Positions 16,936 to 24,943 of a stretch of 63,374 bases of DNA are shown here, piece by piece. The stretch covers positions 12,558-75,931 of the forward strand of contig NZ_JAKFHA010000040.1 of assembly GCF_021502675.1 (NCBI RefSeq), read 5' to 3'. Within the stretch, counting starts at the first letter, position 1; every line of letters begins with the position of its first letter. A model generated the notes under the pieces. It searched no databases, was not told the DNA's origin, and saw only the letters and a list, made by a program, of their open reading frames with translations. The translations under genes were made by a program, and so were the position numbers. The stretch is from Yinghuangia soli (GTDB lineage Bacteria; Actinomycetota; Actinomycetes; Streptomycetales; Streptomycetaceae).

Positions 16936-17883
16936 TCAGTTGCGGCTGAGGGGGTTCGCCTCGTCGATGCGGGAGAGCTTCTCCGGGTTGCGGACGTAGT
17001 AGAGGCCGGAGATGCGGCCGTCCTCGATGCGGGCCGCCATGATGCCGTCCCGGTCGCCGTCCAGGTGCATGACCAGGGCCGGGCTGCCGTTGACCATGGT
17101 GATCTCGGTGACGATTTCCTTGGCGTACTTGGCGGTGCCGCCGATGATGAAGCGGGCCACCTTGTCGGCGCCCAGGATCGGGCGCACCGCCGCCTGCTTG
17201 ATGCCGCCGCCGTCACTGAGCAGCACCACGTCGGGGGCGAGCATGTCCAGCAGGCCCTGGAGGTCGCCGCCGTCGACCGCGCTGCGGAACGACTCCAGGA
17301 CCGCCTGGGACTCGCGCTGCGACACGGTCTGCCGAGGCCGGCGGGCATCGACGTGCTTGCGGGCGCGGTGCGCGATCTGGCGTACCGCGGCAGGGGTCTT
17401 GTCGACGGCCGCGGCGATCTCGTCGTAGTCGACGTCGAAGGCCTCGCGAAGCACGAAGACCGCGCGCTCGGTGGGCGACAGCGTCTCCAGGACGAGCATC
17501 ATCGCCATCGAGACGCTCTCCGCGAGCTCGATGTCCTCGGCGACGTCGGGTGCGGTGAGCAGCGGTTCGGGCAGCCACGGCCCGACGTACGACTCCTTGC
17601 TGCGGCTGAGCGTGCGCAGCCGGTTGAGGGCCTGGCGGGTGGCGATCCGGACCAGGTACGCACGGCGGTCGTGGATCTGCGCGAGGTCGACCTTCACCCA
17701 GCGGAGCCAGGTCTCCTGCAGGACGTCCTCGGCATCCGCGGCCGACCCGAGCATTTCGTACGCCACCGTGAAGAGCAGGTTGCGGTGCGCGACGAACGTC
17801 TCGGTCGCGGGGTCGGACGCCGCCCGGTCGCCGGCGGGCCCGGCGGTGTCCTCGTCGGTCTGCTCGCTGCTCTGCTCGTTCAT
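16936..17883 (-). CDS. sigJ: ECF RNA polymerase sigma factor, SigJ/ECF41 type
   Basis: This 315-residue sigma factor has region 2 (about 28-95), region 4 (about 130-185, LSPTERAVFVLREAFDVDYDEIA) and a C-terminal SnoaL-like domain of about 110 residues. The domain carries the ECF41 motif, here RNPEKLSRI where the consensus is NPDKL. In ECF41 factors this fused domain replaces a separate anti-sigma factor and modulates activity. The gene lies 52 bp after an NAD(P)/FAD oxidoreductase, one of the classic ECF41 partners, and the operon is preceded by a promoter resembling the ECF41 consensus, implying autoregulation. The symbol is by family similarity. Confidence 0.88.
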   Translation of the reverse strand: MNEQSSEQTDEDTAGPAGDRAASDPATETFVAHRNLLFTVAYEMLGSAADAEDVLQETWLRWVKVDLAQIHDRRAYLVRIATRQALNRLRTLSRSKESYVGPWLPEPLLTAPDVAEDIELAESVSMAMMLVLETLSPTERAVFVLREAFDVDYDEIAAAVDKTPAAVRQIAHRARKHVDARRPRQTVSQRESQAVLESFRSAVDGGDLQGLLDMLAPDVVLLSDGGGIKQAAVRPILGADKVARFIIGGTAKYAKEIVTEITMVNGSPALVMHLDGDRDGIMAARIEDGRISGLYYVRNPEKLSRIDEANPLSRN

Positions 17884-17935
17884 GCGCGTCTTCCCTGGGT
17901 GCGTAGGCGGTGGTCCAGTATCACGAAGCGGCTGG

Positions 17936-19168
17936 TCAGGAAGCCCGGGAGGGCACTCCTTCGCGGCCGGCCTGCATCGGCCCGGCCGCCGCGGCGGCTG
18001 TGCCCGCCTGCTTGCCCGCCTGCTTGCCCGCCTGCTTGCCGGCCTGCTTGTCCGCCTTGCGCCCTTCGACGGCCAGCTGCCACACGGTGCTCTTGCAGAC
18101 CAGTTCCTTGAGCGCCGCACCCGGGCGGCCCGCCAGGTGCAGCCGCATGGCGCGGTCGTCCTTGTGCGAGAACTGGAAGATCCCGGCGCGGCGGCCGAGG
18201 CTGATGCACTGCCCGGCGAACTTCACGTGGGCCGGCGCGGGCTGCGCGCCGGCGATCCGGCTCAGCACGGTCTCGGCGGCCTGCGGACCGTACTGGACGG
18301 CGGCCTGGCAGCTCATCCGGGCGTCCAGGCCGGCCGGCGCGGCGGAGTCTCCGGCCGCGACGATGCGCGGGTCGTCCACGCTGGTCAGCGTCTCGTCGGT
18401 ACGCAGGCGGCCCAGCGCGTCGGTGCTCAGCCCGCTGCGCGCGGCCAGGTCCGGCACCCCGAACCCCGCGGTCCAGACGGTCACTTCGGCCGCCACCACC
18501 CGGCCGTCGGCGAGCCGCACGGAGTCGCGCGTCACCTCGGTCACCTTGGTGTCCGGACCGTCGACCACCACGACGCCGAGCGCGGCCAGCCGCTCGGCCA
18601 CCACGCGGCGGCCGCGGCGGTGCAGGTACGGGCCCAGCACACCGCCGCAGACCAGGGTCACCGCGCGGCCCTGCTCGGCGAGTTCGGCGGCGGTCTCGAT
18701 ACCCGAGGGCCCGGCGCCGACGACCGCGACCGGGGCCGCGGCAGGCGCGGCGTCCAGAACCGGGCGCAGCCGCTGCGCCTCTTCGAGACTGGCGATCGGG
18801 TAGGCGAATTCCGCGGCACCGGGCACTTGCGGGTCCGTGCTGCCGCTGCCCACCGCGTAGACCAGATAGTCGTAGCCGAGGGTCTCACCGCCGGCCAGCT
18901 CCACGCGGCGGCCGGCCGCGTCGATCCGCGTCACGCTGCCGACGAGCAGCGCGACGCGGTCGGCCAGCACCTTCTTGTACTCGGTGGTCGCGGCGTGCGT
19001 GCCGCCGGCCAGCTGGTGCAGGCGGATGCGCTCGACGAAGTCGGGGCGCGGGTTGACCAGCGTCACCGCCACGTCGTCGCGCTTGGCCAGGCGGTTGGCG
19101 GCCATGACTCCGGCATAGCCGCCGCCGATGACGACGATGCCGGTCTGCTGCGCGTTGGTGTTCGCCAT
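17936..19168 (-). CDS. NADH dehydrogenase-like FAD oxidoreductase (ECF41 partner)
   Basis: This 410-residue flavoprotein resembles type II NADH dehydrogenases. The FAD-binding motif VVIGGGYAGVMAAN is at about 13-26, the NAD(P) motif VAVVGAGPSGIETA is near 150, and a second FAD contact is VAAGDSAAP near 270. It is the carboxymuconolactone decarboxylase/oxidoreductase/epimerase-type partner that accompanies ECF41 sigma factors, and it is first in the operon. The C-terminus is odd: a low-complexity tail with four KQAG units from a 12-bp tandem DNA repeat, followed by an alanine run. The tail is probably dispensable and of variable length. Confidence 0.87.
   Translation of the reverse strand: MANTNAQQTGIVVIGGGYAGVMAANRLAKRDDVAVTLVNPRPDFVERIRLHQLAGGTHAATTEYKKVLADRVALLVGSVTRIDAAGRRVELAGGETLGYDYLVYAVGSGSTDPQVPGAAEFAYPIASLEEAQRLRPVLDAAPAAAPVAVVGAGPSGIETAAELAEQGRAVTLVCGGVLGPYLHRRGRRVVAERLAALGVVVVDGPDTKVTEVTRDSVRLADGRVVAAEVTVWTAGFGVPDLAARSGLSTDALGRLRTDETLTSVDDPRIVAAGDSAAPAGLDARMSCQAAVQYGPQAAETVLSRIAGAQPAPAHVKFAGQCISLGRRAGIFQFSHKDDRAMRLHLAGRPGAALKELVCKSTVWQLAVEGRKADKQAGKQAGKQAGKQAGTAAAAAGPMQAGREGVPSRAS
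18001..18060. repeat. 12-bp tandem repeat inside the oxidoreductase gene
   Basis: TGCCCGCCTGCT is repeated three times exactly (18001-18036), followed by a one-mismatch copy (18037-18048) and a degenerate copy. Read on the minus strand it encodes (G)KQAG units in the C-terminal tail. In-frame 12-bp units allow length variation without frameshift. Confidence 0.9.
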
Positions 19169-19205
19169 GGTGGCTCCTCGGTCGTTCCCACTCGGTCGCC
19201 ATCAA

Positions 19206-19232
19206 GACACCGCGCCCCCGGCCCCTGTGACA
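19206..19232 (-). promoter_or_regulatory. ECF41-like promoter
   Basis: Upstream of the oxidoreductase on the minus strand, TGTCACA (19232-19226) is followed after 16 nt by TGTC (19209-19206). The known ECF41 promoter consensus is TGTCACA near -35 and CGTC near -10 with similar spacing, so only one base differs. Its place at the head of the oxidoreductase-sigJ operon supports autoregulation. Confidence 0.7.
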
Positions 19233-19246
19233 GGGTGTGACCCGGA

Positions 19247-20146
19247 TCACTCAGGCCGGCTTGCGGCGAAGACCGTGGTGGCGGCGAGGAGGAAGACGTC
19301 CGGGCGGTGCCGGACGCCCTGCGGGGCGTCCGGGTCGGCGAGGACATCGAGGGTGCGGCGGTCGTCCGCGTCGAGGGCGCCGCCGAGGATGTCGCGCAGC
19401 CGCACCAGGTGGGCGTGCAGGAAGGCGCGCACGGACTCGGTCGCGGGGAGGTCCAGCACCTCGGTGAAGCTGCCGGTGCCGGCCAGGCCGGCCGCGGTGA
19501 GCATCGCGGGCCAGTCCTCGACCGCCGCCGTGCTGCCCGGGAGTCCGGCGCGCATCGCGGAGTACCAGTCCTCCGCGGCGGCATCCAGCCGGGCCTGCAG
19601 GCCGGGGCGCCCGATGCCGATGTCGCGCGGCAGGAAGCGCATCGGGAGGCCGCCTTCGGCCACCGCGAGCAGGCCGCCGGGCCGCAGTACCGCGGCGAGT
19701 TCGCGGAGGGCGTCCTGCTGGTCGCCGATGTGGTGCACGGCCTTGCTGCTCCACACCAGGTCGGCCGTACCGACGTCGGACGCGAGGCCGCCGGGCAGTT
19801 CGGCGTGCCGCACCGCGACGCGGCCGCCGAGGCCGAGGCGCTCGGCACGGGCCAGGGCGTGGTCGAGGAGCACCGGCGAACCGTCCGCAGCGACCGCTTC
19901 CGCGGCGCCGAATTCGGCGGCGAACACGCAGGTCATGACGCCGGGGCCGCTGCCGGCATCGACGATCCGGCGGACGTCGCCGCCCGCGCCGTGCAGGGTG
20001 CGCAGCCGGGCCGCGATCGCGCGGAGGACCGGGAGCTGGAGGTCGCCCGCGGCTTCGAGTTGCGCGGCCATGAAGTCCCAGTCGATGTCGGTGCTGCCGT
20101 GGCCGTGCGGTCGGCCGTGGCCCGGGGAAGTGTCGTGTGCAGTCAT
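19247..20146 (-). CDS. Class I SAM-dependent methyltransferase
   Basis: This 299-residue methyltransferase has motif I RIVDAGSGPGVMTCVFAAEF near residue 75, a VAADGS turn and DLVWSSKAVHHIGDQ (motif IV). A short histidine/glycine-rich segment (GHGRPHGHGS) precedes the domain. The C-terminal 80 residues are helical and unlike those of the neighbouring methyltransferase at 15993. It is divergent from an XRE-cupin regulator, and the shared 77-bp gap contains an inverted repeat, so it is likely that regulator's target. The substrate is unknown. Confidence 0.82.
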   Translation of the reverse strand: MTAHDTSPGHGRPHGHGSTDIDWDFMAAQLEAAGDLQLPVLRAIAARLRTLHGAGGDVRRIVDAGSGPGVMTCVFAAEFGAAEAVAADGSPVLLDHALARAERLGLGGRVAVRHAELPGGLASDVGTADLVWSSKAVHHIGDQQDALRELAAVLRPGGLLAVAEGGLPMRFLPRDIGIGRPGLQARLDAAAEDWYSAMRAGLPGSTAAVEDWPAMLTAAGLAGTGSFTEVLDLPATESVRAFLHAHLVRLRDILGGALDADDRRTLDVLADPDAPQGVRHRPDVFLLAATTVFAASRPE

Positions 20147-20176
20147 GCTGCGGAGCGTGCCTGCGCCGCGCGGTAT

Positions 20177-20194
20177 CGGCAACGTTTGTTGCCG
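20177..20194. promoter_or_regulatory. Putative XRE operator
   Basis: The inverted repeat CGGCAAC-GTTT-GTTGCCG has perfect 7-bp arms. It lies centrally between the divergent methyltransferase and XRE-cupin genes and fits a dimeric helix-turn-helix repressor site. Confidence 0.6.
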
Positions 20195-20223
20195 TTTCCG
20201 GGAAGCGGGGGTGGAATGCCCTC

Positions 20224-20808
20224 ATGGACGACCCGAACGAGACCCTGCAGACCGTCCTCGACGACGTCGCCCCGCGGCTCAAGAGGATGCGGGCGCAGCG
20301 CGGCATGACCCTGGCGGCGCTGTCCGAGACCACCGGCATCTCGACGAGCACGCTGTCCCGGCTGGAGTCCGGGCAGCGCCGGCCGAGCCTGGAGCTGCTG
20401 CTGCCGCTGGCCGCCGCGTACCGGGTCCCGCTGGACGACCTGGTCGGGGCGCCCGAGGTCGGCGACCCGCGGGTCCGGCTGGTGGCCCGGCAGATGCCGT
20501 ACGGCGGCCAGGTCGTGCCGCTGACCCGCAGCCCCGGGCCTATCCAGGCGTTCAAGATGGTCTTCGGCGACCGGGGCGAGCCCGACCTGAAGACGCACGA
20601 GGGCTACGAGTGGCTGTACGTGCTGGACGGCCGGCTGCGCCTTCTCCTTGCCGACCACGACCTGGTCCTCGGCCCGGGCGAGGCCGCGGAGTTCGACACG
20701 CGCGTGCCGCACTGGTTCGGCAGCGCCGACGGCCGACCGGTGGAAGTGCTCAGCCTGTTCGGCCGCCAGGGCGAGCGCATGCATGTACGGGCCAAGCCCA
20801 AGAGCTGA
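20224..20808 (+). CDS. XRE-family regulator with C-terminal cupin domain
   Basis: This 194-residue protein has an N-terminal Cro/C1-type helix-turn-helix (about 15-70, LAALSETTGISTSTLSRLES) and a cupin sensor domain (about 110-190, HEGYEWLYVLDGRLRLLL). Such regulators sense a small ligand and control adjacent genes. The divergent methyltransferase and the shared inverted repeat make it the likely local repressor. The ATG at 20224 is placed just before the helix-turn-helix. Confidence 0.88.
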   Translation: MDDPNETLQTVLDDVAPRLKRMRAQRGMTLAALSETTGISTSTLSRLESGQRRPSLELLLPLAAAYRVPLDDLVGAPEVGDPRVRLVARQMPYGGQVVPLTRSPGPIQAFKMVFGDRGEPDLKTHEGYEWLYVLDGRLRLLLADHDLVLGPGEAAEFDTRVPHWFGSADGRPVEVLSLFGRQGERMHVRAKPKS

Positions 20809-20907
20809 ACCGCGGCCGAGCGAACCCCCATGCGGGAAGGGTCCTTTGACCAATTCTTGACGTACTGCCGCGCCCTCCGGCCGAAGCGGAATCACTAGCT
20901 TTCCCTG

Positions 20908-21801
20908 GTGACCTTGCAACAACTGCGCTACCTCGTCGCACTGGCCGAACACGGCAGCATTACGGCCGCCGCGGCGGCGCTGTTCACCGCGCAGACCGCG
21001 GTCGGGCGGGGCATCCAGGCGCTGGAACGCGAGTTGAAGGTCACCCTGCTGGACCGCAGCCAGGGCCGCATCACCCTGACCGCGGAGGGCAAACGCGTCG
21101 TCGCCCTGGCCCGCCGGACCCTGCAGGAAGTCGCCGCGATCGGCGCCCGGCCGCACCCGACTGCCGCCCCGGCGCCGCGGCGCACCGTGCGCGTGGGCAC
21201 CACGGCCTCGGTGGCCATCCACATGATCTCCACGCTCACCCCGCGCTTCGCCGCGCTGATGCCGGACGTCGGGGTGGAGGTGGTGCGCTGCGGCGACCGC
21301 GAGCAGATCTTCGCGGGGGTGCGCGAAGGCACGCTGGACATCGGGCTGGCCAACCTGCCGTGCCCGGGCGACCTGGAGGCGGACCCGGTCGAGCCGTTCG
21401 AGGTGGTCCTGGTCTCGCCGGAGGCGACGGCTCTGCCGGATCCGGTGCCGTGGGAGGCGCTGGACGGACTGCCGATGATCCTCCCGGCCCGGAGCGGCAC
21501 GCGGCGCGCCGACCTGGAGGAGTTCTTCGCGATCGCCGGCGTGCGGCCGAAGGCGGTCGCGGAGATCGACGAACGCGGCGCGTGGCTGGCCGGGGTGACG
21601 TCGGGTCAGGGCTCGCTGTTCTGGTACCGCGACCTGGTCGGCTGCTTCGGGTCCCCGGTCCGGGTCCGGCGGTTCGATCCGCCCATCCACCGCACCATGG
21701 GCCTGGTGACGGCGCGCCGCCCGCAGCCGCCCGAGGTGCGCGCGTTCAGCGTCTTCGCCCGCCAGGCGGACGGCCTGCGGCGCGGCGGCCGGGCCGGCTG
21801 A
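20908..21801 (+). CDS. LysR-family transcriptional regulator
   Basis: This 297-residue protein starts with the LysR winged helix (QLRYLVALAEHGSITAAAAALFTAQTAVGRGIQ; the recognition helix carries TAQTAVGRGIQALE) and continues with a periplasmic-binding-protein-like effector domain (about 92-290). The GTG at 20908 gives the normal LysR N-terminus. It lies 99 bp after the XRE-cupin gene on the same strand. No divergent target gene is adjacent, so its regulon is unclear. Confidence 0.88.
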   Translation: MTLQQLRYLVALAEHGSITAAAAALFTAQTAVGRGIQALERELKVTLLDRSQGRITLTAEGKRVVALARRTLQEVAAIGARPHPTAAPAPRRTVRVGTTASVAIHMISTLTPRFAALMPDVGVEVVRCGDREQIFAGVREGTLDIGLANLPCPGDLEADPVEPFEVVLVSPEATALPDPVPWEALDGLPMILPARSGTRRADLEEFFAIAGVRPKAVAEIDERGAWLAGVTSGQGSLFWYRDLVGCFGSPVRVRRFDPPIHRTMGLVTARRPQPPEVRAFSVFARQADGLRRGGRAG

Positions 21802-21813
21802 CCCCCGGCATGC

Positions 21814-21848
21814 GCGTGTCCCGCCCGGCGCGCTGCCGGACGGGACGC
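21814..21848. terminator. Bidirectional terminator
   Basis: A long imperfect hairpin (GCGTGTCCCGCCCGGC paired with GCCGGACGGGACGCAC, with small mismatches) sits between the convergent LysR and membrane-protein genes. Confidence 0.6.
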
Positions 21849-21864
21849 ACAAGCGCGGAACCGG

Positions 21865-22662
21865 CTACTCGATGACGACGCCGGCGTCCTTGTACTTCTG
21901 CTTGAGCTGGTCGAACTCGGCCTGGGTCAGCGTCGCGACGGACGGACCGGCCAGGTCCTTGAGGTCCTGCAGCGTGGTGTTGCGGGTGAAGCCGAGGCAG
22001 GCGATGCGGCCGGACGTGCCGATCTCCTTGAGGTGCCCGACGTAGCCCTGCTTCGGCGGGAGAGCGTCGCACAGCGCCTGGTCGGAGCTCGGGTAGACCT
22101 CGACGACCTTCCAGTGCGCATTGGTGCCGGTGCACGCGATGGGCAGGATCGGGTCGCGCACGATCGCGGTGGACACGACCGAGTCGATGCAGTCCTTGGC
22201 CTTGAGCATGCCGAGCACCGTGCCGCGCGTGGTGACCGCGGTGGGCGTGGTCGGCGGCGTGGTCTGCGGACGGGTCGTCGGCGGCTTGCTGGTCGGCGGC
22301 GTGCTGGGCGGCTTCGTCGGCGCGGTCGTGACCGCGGTCGGCCCTGTGGAGCCGTCGGTCTTGTCGTCCTTCTCGCCGTCGCCCTTGGTGAGCAGGACGA
22401 CCGCGACCGCGATGCCGGCCAGCACCACGACGACCGCGATGATGCCCGCGATCATCGGGCCGCGCCCGCCACCGGGCGGAGGCGGCCCCATCGGGTAGCC
22501 GCCGTGCGGCGGCCAGCTGCCGCCGGGCGGACCGGGCGGACCGGGCGGCATGCCGCCGCCGGGGGGCGGACCGGGGTTGTTCCACCCACCACCGCTGCCG
22601 CCGGGCGGCCCGGGCACGCCGGGAGGACCATACGGGTACCCACCACCGTTGGGTATCGACAT
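21865..22662 (-). CDS. Proline/glycine-rich membrane-anchored secreted protein
   Basis: This 265-residue protein has a Pro/Gly-rich cytoplasmic N-terminus (1-68), one transmembrane helix (about 70-92), a Thr/Pro-rich linker (about 100-145) and an extracytoplasmic C-terminal domain of about 115 residues with four cysteines (KDCIDS, IACTGTNAHWKV, ALCDAL, IACLGF). The layout recalls LppU/SCO3897-like secreted domains of Streptomyces, in which the cysteines pair. Function is unknown. It is divergent from the iminopeptidase at 22878. Confidence 0.75.
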   Translation of the reverse strand: MSIPNGGGYPYGPPGVPGPPGGSGGGWNNPGPPPGGGMPPGPPGPPGGSWPPHGGYPMGPPPPGGGRGPMIAGIIAVVVVLAGIAVAVVLLTKGDGEKDDKTDGSTGPTAVTTAPTKPPSTPPTSKPPTTRPQTTPPTTPTAVTTRGTVLGMLKAKDCIDSVVSTAIVRDPILPIACTGTNAHWKVVEVYPSSDQALCDALPPKQGYVGHLKEIGTSGRIACLGFTRNTTLQDLKDLAGPSVATLTQAEFDQLKQKYKDAGVVIE

Positions 22663-22877
22663 GCAGGCTCCTGAAGTTCGGTCCGGCCTCTCGATCGAAC
22701 GCCCGGCTCCGGATGGCCGGGTCAGCCAACTGCCCTGTATCCGACGTCAGTTCGGATCTCCGTACGGCAGCAAAGCCGAGAATAGGCCGCGTCAACCCCT
22801 GGCGGGAGCCGAGCTTCCCTCACGTCCGCGAATCGAGACCGCCGCCCTGCGCAGGAGGCTGCGCCTACGGTGACCGG

Positions 22878-23876
22878 ATGGATCCCGCAAACGAACTGCG
22901 CGCCCCCTACGACCCGGTCGAGCCGTACGCCGGCGGCATGCTCGACGTCGGCGACGGCAACCGCATCTCCTGGGAGGTCGGCGGGAACCCGGCCGGGAAG
23001 CCGGCGGTCGCCCTGCACGGCGGCCCCGGATCGGGCCGCGGCACCGGATCGGCACGCTACTTCGACCCGGCCGTCTACCGGATCGTGCGGTTCGACCAGC
23101 GCGGTTGCGGCCGCAGCACCCCGCACGCCGCCGATCCGGGCACGGACATGCGCCACAACACCACCGGGCACCTGGTCGCCGACCTGGAACTGCTGCGCGC
23201 GCACCTGGGCATCGAACGCTGGCTGATGTTCGGCGGCTCGTGGGGCTCGACGCTGCTCCTCGCCTACGCGCAACGGCACCCCGAGCGGGTGGCCGCCGCG
23301 GTGATCGCCGGGGTCACCACGACCCGGCGGGCCGAGATCGACTGGCTGTACCGCGGAGCGGCACGGTTCTTCCCGGCCGCGTGGGCGCGCTTCCGCGACG
23401 CGGTGCCGGAGGCCTCCGGGCACCCGGACGACCTGGCGGCCGGCCTGGTGGCGGCGTACGCCCGGCGCATGGCCGACCCCGATCCGGAGGTGCGCAGCCG
23501 CGCGGCCGCCGCGTGGTGCGCGTGGGAGGACGCCGTCCTCTCGCTCGAACCGCACGGCCCGCCGTCCCCGTACACCGACCGGGTGGGGGACGAGCGGCTC
23601 GCGTTCGTGCGCATCTGCACGCACTACTTCGCCCACGCGGCATGGCTCGACGAGGGGGAACTCCTGCGCGGCGCGGACCGGCTGGCGGGCATCCCGGCCG
23701 TGCTGGTGCACGGCGCCCTGGACATGGCCGGACCGCTGGAGACCGCCTGGGAGCTGTCCCGCGCGTGGCCGGGAGCGCGGCTCGACGTCGTGGGCGGAGT
23801 CGGGCACAAGGGGGGTGCCGAGATGCTGGACCGTATCGTGCGGGCCCTCGACGGGTTCGGTGCGCAGGACTGGTGA
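22878..23876 (+). CDS. pip: Proline iminopeptidase (alpha/beta-hydrolase, S33)
   Basis: This 332-residue S33 peptidase shows the oxyanion-hole motif HGGPGSGRG, the nucleophile elbow GGSWGS (Ser121), VHGALD for the acid and GVGHKGG for the catalytic histidine. It has the RFDQRGCGRSTPH segment and the cap domain typical of Pip. It should release N-terminal proline from short peptides in the cytoplasm. The start is the ATG at 22878, consistent with the conserved LRAPYDPVEPY N-terminus. It is monocistronic. Confidence 0.88.
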   Translation: MDPANELRAPYDPVEPYAGGMLDVGDGNRISWEVGGNPAGKPAVALHGGPGSGRGTGSARYFDPAVYRIVRFDQRGCGRSTPHAADPGTDMRHNTTGHLVADLELLRAHLGIERWLMFGGSWGSTLLLAYAQRHPERVAAAVIAGVTTTRRAEIDWLYRGAARFFPAAWARFRDAVPEASGHPDDLAAGLVAAYARRMADPDPEVRSRAAAAWCAWEDAVLSLEPHGPPSPYTDRVGDERLAFVRICTHYFAHAAWLDEGELLRGADRLAGIPAVLVHGALDMAGPLETAWELSRAWPGARLDVVGGVGHKGGAEMLDRIVRALDGFGAQDW

Positions 23877-24008
23877 CCACCGGAAATTGACCGGAAAAGC
23901 GTGAGATGGAATGCACCTGATCCGGGGTCTATTCGGGCACGTAGATTCTTCCTTGCGGCCCGGGATTCCGGGCCGCACGACGAGAAGTCACCAGCTCAGG
24001 AGCGTTCC

Positions 24009-24512
24009 ATGACCACCGCAGCCGCGCAGCCGCAGTCCTCCGTCCTCGTCCGCGCCCAGGACGCCGAGCAGATCCAGGACGGCGCCACCAGCCTCATCAC
24101 GCTGCTGGCCGACGCGGGCGCCACCGGGGGTGCCCTGACCGCCAACAAGGCGACGTTCAAAAAGGGTTCGCCCGGCGCGCCGGCGCACTTCCACACCAAG
24201 GCCACCGAGATGTTCTTCGTCCTCGAGGGGACCATGCGGATCCTGGTCGACGACGAGGTCCTGACCCTCGGCAAGGGCGACTTCCTCACCGTGCCGCCGA
24301 CCGTGCCGCACGCGTTCGCCCCCGCGCCGGACACCGAGGCGGAGATGCTCGTGGTCTTCACCCCGGGGCTGCACCGCTTCGACTACTACCGCCTGCTCGA
24401 GCGCGTGTACCGCGGCGAGGCGACGGTCCAGGAGATCCGGGACAGCTCGGAGCAGTACGACAACCACTACTTCGAGAGCCCGGTCTGGCAGAAGGCGCTC
24501 GCCGAGCGCTGA
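24009..24512 (+). CDS. Small cupin-domain protein
   Basis: This 167-residue single cupin domain has motif 1 PAHFHTKATEMFFVLEG and motif 2 GDFLTVPPTVPHAF, giving histidine and glutamate positions suited to metal binding. A helical C-terminal tail (YRLLERVYRGEATVQEI) follows. It resembles quercetinase-like and general cupin proteins of unknown function. A GGAG ribosome site precedes the ATG by 6 nt. Catalytic and binding-only roles are both possible. Confidence 0.8.
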   Translation: MTTAAAQPQSSVLVRAQDAEQIQDGATSLITLLADAGATGGALTANKATFKKGSPGAPAHFHTKATEMFFVLEGTMRILVDDEVLTLGKGDFLTVPPTVPHAFAPAPDTEAEMLVVFTPGLHRFDYYRLLERVYRGEATVQEIRDSSEQYDNHYFESPVWQKALAER

Positions 24513-24640
24513 TCCCGTCCTATGGCGTGGATCACATCGGCGCGACCGATGATTGTGCGGCCGGCCTCCGGTCTACATGCACAAGAACGCGGCCTCCGGG
24601 CGCGCGGCACCGGACGCCACACGACGAATGGACGGCAGTC

Positions 24641-24853
24641 ATGAGCGAGACTCCCAAGGGCCCGGCCTCCTACTACCCCTCGATCGAGAAGAAGTACGGA
24701 CGCCCGATCTCCGAGTGGCAGGACATGATCCGCTCGTCGCCGCTGACCAAGCACATGGAACTCGTCGGCTGGCTCAAGGAGGAGCACGGGCTCGGCCACG
24801 GCCATGCCAATGCTCTGGTGGCCGGGACGCTCGCCGAGGACAAGGCCAAGTAG
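24641..24853 (+). CDS. DUF4287 protein
   Basis: This 70-residue protein matches the DUF4287 family, with the conserved YYPSIEKKYGRPISEWQ and the helical end KHMELVGWLKEEHGLGHGHANALV. Members are small, conserved in actinomycetes and of unknown function; many appear downstream of or fused to other short domains. The ATG at 24641 lies 130 bp after the cupin gene. Confidence 0.85.
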   Translation: MSETPKGPASYYPSIEKKYGRPISEWQDMIRSSPLTKHMELVGWLKEEHGLGHGHANALVAGTLAEDKAK

Positions 24854-24943
24854 TCCCGCCCCCGGCGGCGCGGGCCCGCCGGTGCCTGCCGCCGCTGCGA
24901 GGCGGCCGACGGGCCGTTCCGCGCCGGTATGTACGGTGAAGCG

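Noticed and set aside
18001-18060. CRISPR-like repeat array
   Set aside because: The 12-bp units are contiguous, have no spacers, and code in frame for KQAG repeats inside an enzyme gene. No cas genes are present.
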